From assembly GCA_964389025.1 (NCBI GenBank), contig CAYMCQ010000076.1, positions 1-21,380 on the forward strand: DNA of 21,380 nucleotides. The letters run 5' to 3'. The notes under the pieces were generated by a model. It ran no database searches, had not been told where the DNA came from, and saw only the letters and a list, made by a program, of their open reading frames with translations. This DNA is from CAYMCQ01 sp964389025 (lineage in GTDB: Bacteria > Verrucomicrobiota > Verrucomicrobiia > Limisphaerales > CAYMCQ01). The position numbers and the translations under genes were made by a program. Positions 14,787 to 21,380 of the stretch are shown here, piece after piece (position 1 is the first letter of the stretch; every line of letters starts with the position of its first letter).

Positions 14787-16349
14787 TTATGGGAATAGCG
14801 GTGGCGGCGGCGGCGGTGGTGGCAACGGAGAAATGATCGTGATGAAGGCGTCGCTCCGGCCCATTAACTTTCGCGGCGTGGCGTTCGTCTGCGGGAACTT
14901 CGAGGAGAACGTCTGGCCGACGACGTAAGCGGTGGAGTCTTTCACATCAATGCCATGAACCACGTCATTCCGTGAACCGCCGAGGTAGAATGAATAAAGC
15001 AGGTTCGTGCCGCTCGAATCGAATTTGGTCACGAAAACATCCCTGGCGCCAGCGTTCTTTCCGCGAGCCGGATCCGGAATGTTGTTGGTCGGAAAATCTT
15101 TTGTCGCGGTTGTCGTGCCGACGACATAGGCGTTCTTCAAGGAATCTACGGCGACGCCGATGCCTTGATTGACTCCTCTGCCGCCGAAGGTGACAGAATA
15201 GCTCTTCATGTAATCCGTTCCATTCGTGCTGGACAGTCTCGTGAGAAACGCCCGGCTTGTGGTATTGGAGGAAGCGCCGAAACTGGCGTCGGCGGGAAAA
15301 TTCGTCGTAGAACTTTCCATGCCGGTGACATACGGATCGCCATCCGAGTCCAGCGCGATGCCGAAGCCGTAATCGTTTCCGCTGCCGCCGAGCAAGGTGG
15401 AAAAAACGAGGTTGGTGCTGGCCGCAGGATCGAGCTTGAGGATAAAAACGTCGGCAGAGCCTGTTAGATTGGTGCTTCCGTTCAACAAGGTTTGTATCGC
15501 GTTTGAAGTCGTCGGGAAATTTGTGGACGTCGTAAAGCCGGTGATAAACGCGCTTCCGTCCGAGTCCACAGCAATTCCTTCGGCGTGGTCGGTGCCACTT
15601 CCGCCGATAAACGCCAGATAATCTGGGATTGTCGCCGAGCCGTCGAAACTGATCTTCTGAACGAAGACCTGGTCTCTGTCGTCAGTCAGATGAGTGAAGC
15701 CGGTAACGTAGGCGTTGCCAGACGAATCCGTCGCCACCGCCACTGCCTGGTCGTTGCTGAAACCGCCGAGGTAAGTGGAATAAACAAGATTGGAGCCGCC
15801 GGGCTCGATCTTCGCAACAAAGGCGTCATAAAGATAACGGTGATGCCTGGAGTCAGAGAGCGCGTAATTGGTTGAAGCAAGTGGAAACTTCGTCGGGAAA
15901 TTTGTCGAAGTTGTCGCGCCGCAAACGTAGGCGGAGCCATCCATTCCAATCGCCAGTCCCAGCACAGCTTCGTCCGCGCTGCCTCCGAGGTAGGTGAAAT
16001 AAAGCAGGTTCGAACGGGTGCTGTCGAACTTCGCGACAAAGCCGTCGCCAAATAAATTGCCGCCTGCAAAGTTGGTCTGATAAGCGCCCGGCGTAGCAAG
16101 TCCCCGCGAACGAGTGTTGCCGGCGACGTAGATGTCTCCGGTATTTTTGTCCACAGCCACGGCGCGCGCGGCGTCGAGGCTCGATCCGCCGAAAAGTGTC
16201 GAGTAACTCAATGCGGGTTCCTCTTGCTCCAACTCGAGGACAATTTCTTGCTTCGACGTGAAGACGATTTCTGCCTTGGTTTCTGCGTGAACTGCCACGG
16301 CCATCGCCACCGCACCGAGAATCAAAAGCGTTTCACGAATTGTTTTCAT
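14787..16349 (-). CDS. Secreted seven-bladed SBBP beta-propeller protein
   Basis: A 520-residue exported protein. From the ATG at 16349 it has a good signal peptide (MKTIRETLLILGAVAMAVAV, then HAE). The ATG at 16382, three bases after the bamA stop, would add 11 residues and is also possible. Seven repeats follow, each with a LGGSxxD block, a GIAVDSDGSAYVTG block and often a TTSTNFPT end, as in SBBP (seven-bladed beta-propeller) repeats. Seven copies would make exactly one closed propeller. The C-terminus is PLPPPPPPPPLFP, encoded by a GGC-rich triplet run. The role is unknown; surface or periplasmic binding is likely. It separates bamA from skp, and may be cotranscribed with bamA. Confidence 0.85.
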   Translation of the reverse strand: MKTIRETLLILGAVAMAVAVHAETKAEIVFTSKQEIVLELEQEEPALSYSTLFGGSSLDAARAVAVDKNTGDIYVAGNTRSRGLATPGAYQTNFAGGNLFGDGFVAKFDSTRSNLLYFTYLGGSADEAVLGLAIGMDGSAYVCGATTSTNFPTKFPLASTNYALSDSRHHRYLYDAFVAKIEPGGSNLVYSTYLGGFSNDQAVAVATDSSGNAYVTGFTHLTDDRDQVFVQKISFDGSATIPDYLAFIGGSGTDHAEGIAVDSDGSAFITGFTTSTNFPTTSNAIQTLLNGSTNLTGSADVFILKLDPAASTNLVFSTLLGGSGNDYGFGIALDSDGDPYVTGMESSTTNFPADASFGASSNTTSRAFLTRLSSTNGTDYMKSYSVTFGGRGVNQGIGVAVDSLKNAYVVGTTTATKDFPTNNIPDPARGKNAGARDVFVTKFDSSGTNLLYSFYLGGSRNDVVHGIDVKDSTAYVVGQTFSSKFPQTNATPRKLMGRSDAFITIISPLPPPPPPPPLFP

Positions 16350-16385
16350 ACGAACCGGAAATTTGTGTCTGGTCGGGTGCATCGT

Positions 16386-18887
16386 TTACAGTGGCCGTGA
16401 ATAGCCGACGCTGAATTGGAATTTGCCCGCGCCGCTCGTTCCTTTCTCGCGGTGGAGCGGAATGCCGTAGTCCAGCCGCAGCGGGCCGATGGGCAAAATG
16501 AGCCGCAGCCCGATGCCGTAGTCGTCGCTGAAATTATTGAAGCTGAAATCATAAGGATCGGCGAGGACGTTGCCGATATCGTAAAACGCGGCGACGCGGA
16601 CGCGCTCAACAATTGGAATGCTGTATTCCAGCGAGCCGAACCATGAGGTATTGCCGCCAATCGGTTCGCGGAAACCCGGTTCGCGCGGCGAAATGCCGCG
16701 ATAACGGTAGCCGCGCAACGAATTGACGCCGCCCAAATAAAATCGCTCGTAGAACGGAACGTCACTGCTGTCCAGGCTGTCGGCGACGCCTGCGGTGCCG
16801 ATGACTTCGAGCACGTGTCCCTGGGCCAAGCCAGGAAAATACCAGCCGGAGCGCAGTTCAAGCTTGTAAAAGTTTTTGTCGCCGATCGGCCCCCCGGCGA
16901 ATTCCGCCGAAAGCTCCGTGCGCTGGCCTTTGTTTGGCAGCAGCACGCTGTTGCGCGTGTCGTAGGCGAGCGAGAAACCAAATTTCGAGACGATGGAATG
17001 GCCCGCCTCGTCGAAGAGCGCGTCGGGCGCATTCTGCCTCTCGATGGGCGGAAGTTCATTCCCGAATTCACCGCCGGGCCGGTCGCGATGCACTGACGGG
17101 TCGAGGATGATGCCGACGTTTTCCAGCGTGTAACTGACGCTGCCGATCAAATAATCGCGATACAACGCGCGGGTCAGGCTCACGCGCCCGCCGGTGCGGA
17201 CTTCGTCGTAAAGATTTCCGACGCTTTGGAAATTCAGATCGCGGTGATACAAATCCACGCCTAATTGCAGTTTCTTTCCGAGGAACCACGGCTCGATGAA
17301 CGTCATCAAATAGTCCTGCCGCTCGGTTCCGATCTGGACGCGCAGGCGGAATTTTTGTCCGCCACCGGTGAACGTCGGCGGCTTGAACAAATCAAAATTG
17401 CCCTGGCTATATTCGGCGAAGCCGACGATGGCGTCCACGGAACTGAAGCCCGCGCCAATAGTGGCGTTGCCGGTGCTCTTTTCTTCCAGGCCAATGATGA
17501 GGTCGCGGCGGTTCGGCACGTCGGTCGGCTCCGGGTGCGTGTCCACCTTTTCGAAATATTGCAATCCTTCGAGCCGGGATTTGCTGAGTTTGACGCGGAC
17601 CATGTTGAACGTTTCGCCTGGAGTCACGGCCAGTTCGCGGCGGATGACTTTGTCCTTGGTCTTGCTGTTGCCGCGAATTTCAATTTTTTCAACGAATGCC
17701 TGCTGGCCTTCATCAATCAGAAATTCCAGGTCCATCGTGCCGGTTTCGGTGTTCGGAATTCTCCGCACGCGCAGGTTCCCGGTGTTTTGATTGACATCAA
17801 TGTAGCCCTTCGCGCCGTAAAAATCTTCGACGGCCTCGATGTCCTTGCCCATGCCTTTGGGCGTGAACGTGTCGCCCACATCCATTTCCAAGCCATGCGG
17901 GCCGAGTTTGCCTTTCGTTCCCTTGAACGCCTTCAACGACTGCAAGCCGCGCAAAATGTCCGCTTCGGAAAAAAGTTTGTTCCCGGTGAATTTGACCGAG
18001 CCGACTTTGTAGGGCTTGCCCTCGTAAATGACGAAACGGACAATGATGCTTCTGGGCGAAACATTCTCGACTTTCAAATCTTTCAAGTCGAAATCTATGT
18101 AGCCTCTCTCACGGTAAAATTCCGCGAGCTTTTCCTTGTCCTCCTGCAACTGATCGTCCTTCAAGCGCCCACTGCTGGTGATCCAGGAAAAAAGCCAGCG
18201 TTTGCGGGTCTTGATGACCTTGCGAAGTTTTCGCTCTGAAAACGCCTGCGCGCCGGTGAACTCGACCTTCACGATTTTGATTCGCGGGCTTTCCTTGATT
18301 TCGAACCGCGCGCTGCCGGTGCCGCCGTTTTCGTCAATGGCCAGGACGTATTTGACTTCCGTGTTCGGGTAGCCGGCTTTTTGATACATCTTTTTAATTT
18401 CCGCCGCGTCGGCAAATAATTTGTGCTCGTCGAGTGGCTGGCCGGTTTTGGAAGTCAGTTTTTTCCCAAGCTTCGCGTCGCTGTATTTTTTGTTGCCGGA
18501 AAATTTGATGTCTGTCAGGCGCGGCTTGCCCTGGACGATGTAGGTGAGGACGATTCCCCCGTCGGCCTGTTTGTCAACGACCTGGATGTTGTAAAAAAAT
18601 CCGGTCGAATAAAGATTCTTCACGTCATCGTCAATCGCCGTCGCGGAGTAGGAATCACCGGGCTTGGTGCGGATGTTGGCGAGGATCAATTCATCACTGG
18701 CCGAGGGCGGGCCGACGTGCTTGATTTCAATGCGCGCGATTTTGAAAGCGGACTGTGCGAACACCTGCGGCAGAAGAAGAAATAAAACACCCAAAGACCA
18801 AAATACCCAAAGACCCGGTTTCGCCTGTGGGTGAACGCGGCCAGTCCCGTGTTGGGTGTTTGGGTGTTTTGAACCTGGGTATTTCAT
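16386..18887 (-). CDS. bamA: Outer membrane protein assembly factor BamA
   Basis: An Omp85-family protein of 833 residues that folds and inserts outer-membrane beta barrels. After a signal peptide (cleavage near VFAQ, 42-45) come five POTRA domains at about 48-121, 122-199, 202-290, 293-395 and 397-470, each with a VxFxGNKKxSD-type strand. The 16-strand barrel follows, with the lid-loop motif LRGYRYRGI (724-732) and the terminal FQFSVGYSRPL strand. The ATG at 18887 overlaps the dnaB stop as ATGA, so the genes are translationally coupled. No other start would leave a signal peptide. The n- and h-regions of that signal peptide are encoded by a word-repeat hairpin that starts right after the start codon. 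The propeller gene follows. Confidence 0.93.
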   Translation of the reverse strand: MKYPGSKHPNTQHGTGRVHPQAKPGLWVFWSLGVLFLLLPQVFAQSAFKIARIEIKHVGPPSASDELILANIRTKPGDSYSATAIDDDVKNLYSTGFFYNIQVVDKQADGGIVLTYIVQGKPRLTDIKFSGNKKYSDAKLGKKLTSKTGQPLDEHKLFADAAEIKKMYQKAGYPNTEVKYVLAIDENGGTGSARFEIKESPRIKIVKVEFTGAQAFSERKLRKVIKTRKRWLFSWITSSGRLKDDQLQEDKEKLAEFYRERGYIDFDLKDLKVENVSPRSIIVRFVIYEGKPYKVGSVKFTGNKLFSEADILRGLQSLKAFKGTKGKLGPHGLEMDVGDTFTPKGMGKDIEAVEDFYGAKGYIDVNQNTGNLRVRRIPNTETGTMDLEFLIDEGQQAFVEKIEIRGNSKTKDKVIRRELAVTPGETFNMVRVKLSKSRLEGLQYFEKVDTHPEPTDVPNRRDLIIGLEEKSTGNATIGAGFSSVDAIVGFAEYSQGNFDLFKPPTFTGGGQKFRLRVQIGTERQDYLMTFIEPWFLGKKLQLGVDLYHRDLNFQSVGNLYDEVRTGGRVSLTRALYRDYLIGSVSYTLENVGIILDPSVHRDRPGGEFGNELPPIERQNAPDALFDEAGHSIVSKFGFSLAYDTRNSVLLPNKGQRTELSAEFAGGPIGDKNFYKLELRSGWYFPGLAQGHVLEVIGTAGVADSLDSSDVPFYERFYLGGVNSLRGYRYRGISPREPGFREPIGGNTSWFGSLEYSIPIVERVRVAAFYDIGNVLADPYDFSFNNFSDDYGIGLRLILPIGPLRLDYGIPLHREKGTSGAGKFQFSVGYSRPL
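18784..18884. repeat. Word-repeat hairpin 5 (ACCCAAAG / TTTGGGTGTT) at the bamA start
   Basis: The left arm (18784-18818) has ACACCCAAAGACCAAAATACCC-type words and the right arm (18850-18884) mirrors them as GTTGGGTGTTTGGGTGTTTT. A loop of about 31 bases with CGCCTGTGGGTGAACGCGG lies between them. Unlike the other four elements it lies within coding sequence, covering bamA codons 2 to about 35. Confidence 0.78.
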
Positions 18888-20347
18888 CCCGGCAAATCAT
18901 CGTCGGAGACTTTCGACGCACTTTCAAAACGCGTGTAGGCTTTTGAAAAGATGAGATCCACGTCTCCGGTCGGGCCGTTTCGTTGTTTGGCGATGAATAA
19001 TTTCACGGGCACGGTTTCTGATTCCACGCTTGGCTCTTCTTCGTCTTTGCCTTTTGTTTCTTTGTAAAGCAGTCCCACCAGATCGGCGTCCTGTTCGATC
19101 GCGCCGGACTCGCGCAAGTCCGAGAGCCTTGGGCGTTCGCCCGGCCCGCGTTTTTCCAGGTCGCGATTCAACTGGCTCAGGACGATGATCGGCACTTTCA
19201 ATTCCTTCGACAGCGCCTTCACGCCGTTCGAGATGTCCGCGATCTCCTGCTGCCGGTTGTCGGCACCACGGCGCGCAGTAGAATGGAGCAGTTGCAGGTA
19301 GTCAATGACAAAGAGCTTGATGCCGTATTGTTGATGCATGCGCCGCGCCTTCGCGCGCAATTGCAGAATCGAAAGGCCGCTCGTGTCGTCAATGAACAGC
19401 GGAGCGCCGGATAGTTTGCCTGCCGCGTTTGTGAGTTTGGGGAAATCGCGCTCGGCCAAAAAACCGTCGCGCACATTTCGCAAATTCACCCGTGACCGCG
19501 AACACAACATGCGCAACACGAGCGACTCCGCCGTCATTTCCAGACTGAACACGCCCACGGGCAATTTCGATTCGAGGGCGACATGCTCGGCGATGTTCAT
19601 CGCGAGCGAAGTCTTGCCCATGCTCGGACGCGCGGCGATGACAATCATTTCGCCCGCGTGAAAACCGCTCGTCATTTTGTCGAGGTCTGTAAAACCAGAG
19701 CCGACGCCGGTCAGCATTCCCTGACGCCGATGAAAATCTTCAACGGTGCTGATGGCGTTGTTGACGAGAGTCTTGATGGTTTTGTCGTCCGAGACGACGC
19801 GCGACTCGGCGATTTTTAAAACGTCACGCTCCACTTCATCGAGCAGTCGCTCCACTTCACCTTCGTGGCTGTAAACGCGCGAGACGACATCCGTGCAGGT
19901 GTGGATCATCCTCCGCAAAATATATTTCTCGCGGACGATGTCGAAGTAGTAGCCAACGTTGGCGGCGGACGGCACGACATCGGGAAGCCCGGACAAATAA
20001 GCGATGCCGCCGACCTGCTCAAGGAGTTGTTTGTCCTTCAACCGCTGTTGCAACGTGATGACGTCAATCGCCTCCTGCTTGTCATACATTTCCGCGAGCG
20101 CGACGAAAATGGTCTGGTGGCGGAGGTCGTAAAAAATTTCGCGGGTCGTATCGCCGAGTTTCTCGATGCAATGGCCAAGACATTCCTTCGGCGAAAGCAA
20201 AATGCAGCCGAGGACGCCCTGCTCTGCCTCGTGTGAGTGCGGTGGAAGGCGGTCCACTTTCGTTGCGTCAGGAATTGTTGCCCTGCGCCGCTGCGGTTTT
20301 TTCAAATCCACGGACGCGCCGCCAGTTTCTGAAACGGAATCAATCAT
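18884..20347 (-). CDS. dnaB: Replicative DNA helicase DnaB
   Basis: A 487-residue hexameric helicase that unwinds DNA ahead of the replisome. The N-terminal primase-binding domain (about 33-140, from LPPHSHEAEQGVLGCILL) is followed by a linker and a RecA-like motor. The motor has Walker A ARPSMGKTS (239-247, Lys245), the catalytic Glu270 in FSLEM, Walker B LFVIDYLQLL (345-354), SQLNRDLEKR (391-400) and the LRESGAIEQDAD segment (411-422). Length and motifs are normal and no intein is present. The first 32 residues are a basic, divergent extension. bamA overlaps its end by four bases. Upstream are a palindrome overlapping a possible -10 site and a terminator-like hairpin, so dnaB probably begins its own transcript. 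Confidence 0.96.
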   Translation of the reverse strand: MIDSVSETGGASVDLKKPQRRRATIPDATKVDRLPPHSHEAEQGVLGCILLSPKECLGHCIEKLGDTTREIFYDLRHQTIFVALAEMYDKQEAIDVITLQQRLKDKQLLEQVGGIAYLSGLPDVVPSAANVGYYFDIVREKYILRRMIHTCTDVVSRVYSHEGEVERLLDEVERDVLKIAESRVVSDDKTIKTLVNNAISTVEDFHRRQGMLTGVGSGFTDLDKMTSGFHAGEMIVIAARPSMGKTSLAMNIAEHVALESKLPVGVFSLEMTAESLVLRMLCSRSRVNLRNVRDGFLAERDFPKLTNAAGKLSGAPLFIDDTSGLSILQLRAKARRMHQQYGIKLFVIDYLQLLHSTARRGADNRQQEIADISNGVKALSKELKVPIIVLSQLNRDLEKRGPGERPRLSDLRESGAIEQDADLVGLLYKETKGKDEEEPSVESETVPVKLFIAKQRNGPTGDVDLIFSKAYTRFESASKVSDDDLPG

Positions 20348-20384
20348 GCGACAACAACACGAAATTTTTTCTATCGGGACAAAC

Positions 20385-20403
20385 CTAAGTTATACAAACT
20401 TAG
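20385..20403. promoter_or_regulatory. 19-bp perfect palindrome over the possible dnaB promoter
   Basis: On the minus strand CTAAGTT-TGTAT-AACTTAG has two perfect 7-bp arms and a 5-bp centre. It contains TATAAC, a possible -10 element, about 40 bases before the dnaB start. No good -35 box is visible at 16-18 bp. The form suits an operator for a dimeric repressor; a small stem-loop in the leader is the alternative. Confidence 0.5.
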
Positions 20404-20441
20404 TGACAGGATTTTCACAGAAGCCAAAAAGAGAAGCGACA

Positions 20442-20466
20442 GAAAAAAACCGGCAGTTAAGCTGCC
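20442..20466 (-). terminator. Possible Rho-independent terminator before dnaB
   Basis: On the minus strand GGCAG-CTTAA-CTGCC is followed by GG and seven T. The stem is only 5 bp, so it would be a weak terminator. It lies downstream of the XRE gene remnant and upstream of the dnaB promoter region, where it would separate the two transcripts. Confidence 0.45.
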
Positions 20467-20661
20467 AACTCGCTCCGCAATCGCATCGAGCCGCCGCTCA
20501 AAGCGGAAAAGCATCTGGAAGATTTTCAGGTGATAGTGGAGTTGGGCGAAGCCGATCCTGCGGAGTCGCAGCCGAAAATCCAGCTGGAACTCGAAGCCGA
20601 CCTGAAAAAAATTTTCAAGGAGATTGATGTCTACAACTCACGACCGTTTTGCCTTCGCTGA
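20461..20661 (+). pseudogene. Possible C-terminal remnant of an unknown gene
   Basis: A 66-codon open frame without a start codon runs from just after a stop (20458-20460) to TGA at 20659. It reads as an acidic, helical sequence (EKHLEDFQVIVELGEADPAE, later IQLELEADLKKIFKEIDVYN). Codon use looks coding, with many G or C third positions. It overlaps the end of the XRE remnant on the other strand. It could be the tail of a lost gene or a chance frame. I do not recognise the family. Confidence 0.3.
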
Positions 20662-20850
20662 TTTCTGCGGAAACAAATTCGTCACGCCAACTCCGAGGAC
20701 TTCCGCCAATGTTTCCAATTCAGTATCGGTCACATAACGCAGTTGAGCCTCGATTTTCGAAAGTGTGCCTCGGCTGATGTCCAGGCCGCGCACCGCGCAG
20801 CGGGCCGCGAGCATTTCCTGAGTCAATCCCTGTTGATAGCGGATCTTTCT
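20638..20850 (-). pseudogene. XRE-family helix-turn-helix regulator, 5' end removed by insertion
   Basis: The frame reads RKIRYQQGLTQEMLAARCAV, then RGLDISRGTLSKIEAQLRYV and TDTELETLAEVLGVGVTNLFP, a single XRE/Cro-type DNA-binding domain with a short basic tail. Intact relatives are about 75-80 residues and start with some ten residues before the RKIRY helix. Here the frame meets the CTAA junction of an inserted element at 20849-20852, and the expected N-terminus is absent. An ATG at 20826 could still start a 62-residue product, but it would lack most of helix 1. The missing codons should lie beyond the right edge of the window, after the insertion stack. Confidence 0.72.
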
Positions 20851-20852
20851 AA

Positions 20853-21012
20853 GGAAGCACTGATTTAATCGGAGTTCGTAATTTTGTCTGAACTTCAGAT
20901 TTTCAGATGTTGCCCACGATGGCGCAGGAGCGATTTTGATTTCAAGGGAAGGTGATTCTGATGGTCGAAACAGGGCTGGAATTTCCTGCGTGCTGATTAA
21001 ATCAGCGCTTCC
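20853..21012. mobile_element. 160-bp MITE-like element A
   Basis: The ends GGAAGCACTGATTTAATC (20853-20870) and GATTAAATCAGCGCTTCC (20995-21012) are inverted repeats matching at 17 of 18 positions. CTAA flanks both sides (20849-20852 and 21013-21016), a target duplication of the YTAR type known for the IS5 group. No transposase is encoded, so movement would need one in trans. The minus-strand frame is open through the element into the XRE remnant but has no ATG start. A small TCTGAA-C-TTCAGA palindrome lies at 20887-20899. Confidence 0.75.
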
Positions 21013-21016
21013 CTAA

Positions 21017-21113
21017 CAGGGTGTTGAAAAAGTCATTTTCGGACAAAAATCATTCTAAAAGCCTAATGATTTTGATGGTCAATTTTTCAAAACACCGCTT
21101 TTTCAACAGCCTG
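21017..21113. mobile_element. 97-bp MITE-like element B
   Basis: The ends CAGGGTGTTGAAAAAG (21017-21032) and CTTTTTCAACAGCCTG (21098-21113) are inverted repeats matching at 15 of 16 positions. CTAA flanks both sides (21013-21016 and 21114-21117). Inside, AATCATT and AATGATT form a further palindrome (about 21048-21071). The GGCTGTTGAAAAAG-type end is common among bacterial insertion sequences. There is no room for a gene. Confidence 0.72.
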
Positions 21114-21117
21114 CTAA

Positions 21118-21325
21118 GCCGGAACGATTCAGAACAAAGCGTCGTTTTTAACCTGTAATTTTGTAACTGCTTGAATTTCAACGTGACAAACCATCCAATT
21201 CCAACTGCTATGCAGTTGAACCCCAAACCAAATGGTTCACCGAATTGCAATTTGTCGGTCATGGTTTCGCTATGAATTGACTGCGCGATGCGTTCAGCGA
21301 TGTCACTTCAACTGAATCGTTCCGG
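21118..21325. mobile_element. About 208-bp MITE-like or IS-remnant element C
   Basis: The ends GCCGGAACGATTCAG (21118-21132) and CTGAATCGTTCCGGC (21312-21326) are perfect 15-bp inverted repeats. They are flanked by CTAA on the left (21114-21117) and by TAAG/CTAA on the right, where the C at 21326 is shared. The target duplication may therefore be TAA, CTAA or CTAAG. A 70-codon minus-strand frame starts inside it at 21262 and runs through its left end into element B; it resembles no protein I know and I do not call it a gene. Confidence 0.65.
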
Positions 21326-21329
21326 CTAA

Positions 21330-21380
21330 GGAAACGCTGATTTAATCCCTGCGCGTTCATTTATTACTGACGGCTCGGCC
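21330..21380. mobile_element. End of a further element, cut by window edge
   Basis: Directly after CTAA (21326-21329) the sequence GGAAACGCTGATTTAATC (21330-21347) matches the terminal repeat of element A at 15 of 18 positions. This should be the left end of another copy, or of the full-length insertion sequence, reaching beyond the window. Confidence 0.6.

Noticed and set aside
14787..14830. Contingency-type triplet repeat at the propeller gene end
   Set aside because: The GGC-rich run only encodes a proline tail; triplet changes would not shift the frame, so phase variation is not supported.
21050..21262. 70-codon minus-strand frame with a hydrophobic part
   Set aside because: It spans two inserted elements and their terminal repeats, so it is unlikely to be a maintained gene.

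Overview
The window looks like a chromosomal segment of a Verrucomicrobiota bacterium, probably of the Pedosphaera/Limisphaera type. This is an inference from gene content and repeats: a BamA/Skp envelope module places it in a Gram-negative, the sigma factor begins with a TRWSVVL motif, the protein kinase ends in a large ectodomain with 'TDNPRGVKIRYKLVQ' modules, and small palindromic elements are abundant. Nearly everything is read leftwards (minus strand). The one sizeable gene on the plus strand is a PfkB-type sugar kinase.

Left part (1-8.3 kb). A tRNA-Leu(CAG), cut by the window edge, lies downstream of lysA. Upstream of lysA, on the same strand, are a secreted proline-rich protein with five short amphipathic repeats and then a squalene/phytoene synthase. 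Beyond an AT-rich hairpin spacer come a FlK-like hot-dog thioesterase and a sugar-nucleotide nucleotidyltransferase, which are translationally coupled. Next is ptsI, PTS enzyme I, with no HPr beside it. The PfkB kinase is divergent from ptsI and convergent with the large kinase gene.

Central part (8.3-14.1 kb). A 1556-residue membrane Ser/Thr kinase is preceded by an ECF-type sigma factor, forming a probable signalling pair. Palindromic repeat elements have entered the kinase gene in frame at two places, one of them in the activation segment. A multi-hairpin element fills the spacer between the two genes.

Right part (14.1-20.4 kb). A probable co-oriented cluster runs dnaB, bamA, a secreted seven-blade beta-propeller gene and skp. 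dnaB and bamA overlap by ATGA. A palindrome overlaps a possible dnaB -10 site, and a terminator-like hairpin insulates dnaB from upstream.

Right end (20.4-21.4 kb). This is an insertion hot spot. A small XRE regulator gene is broken at its first helix by a stack of short terminal-inverted-repeat elements that abut at single CTAA tetranucleotides. The window ends inside the last of them.

The most notable non-gene structure is a set of five long imperfect hairpins in the spacers and at one gene start. They share one architecture, tandem 6-8 base 'words' mirrored around a short loop, but use different words. One encodes the hydrophobic core of the BamA signal peptide, and another supplies the Shine-Dalgarno sequence of the nucleotidyltransferase. 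No CRISPR array, rRNA or intact transposase is visible.
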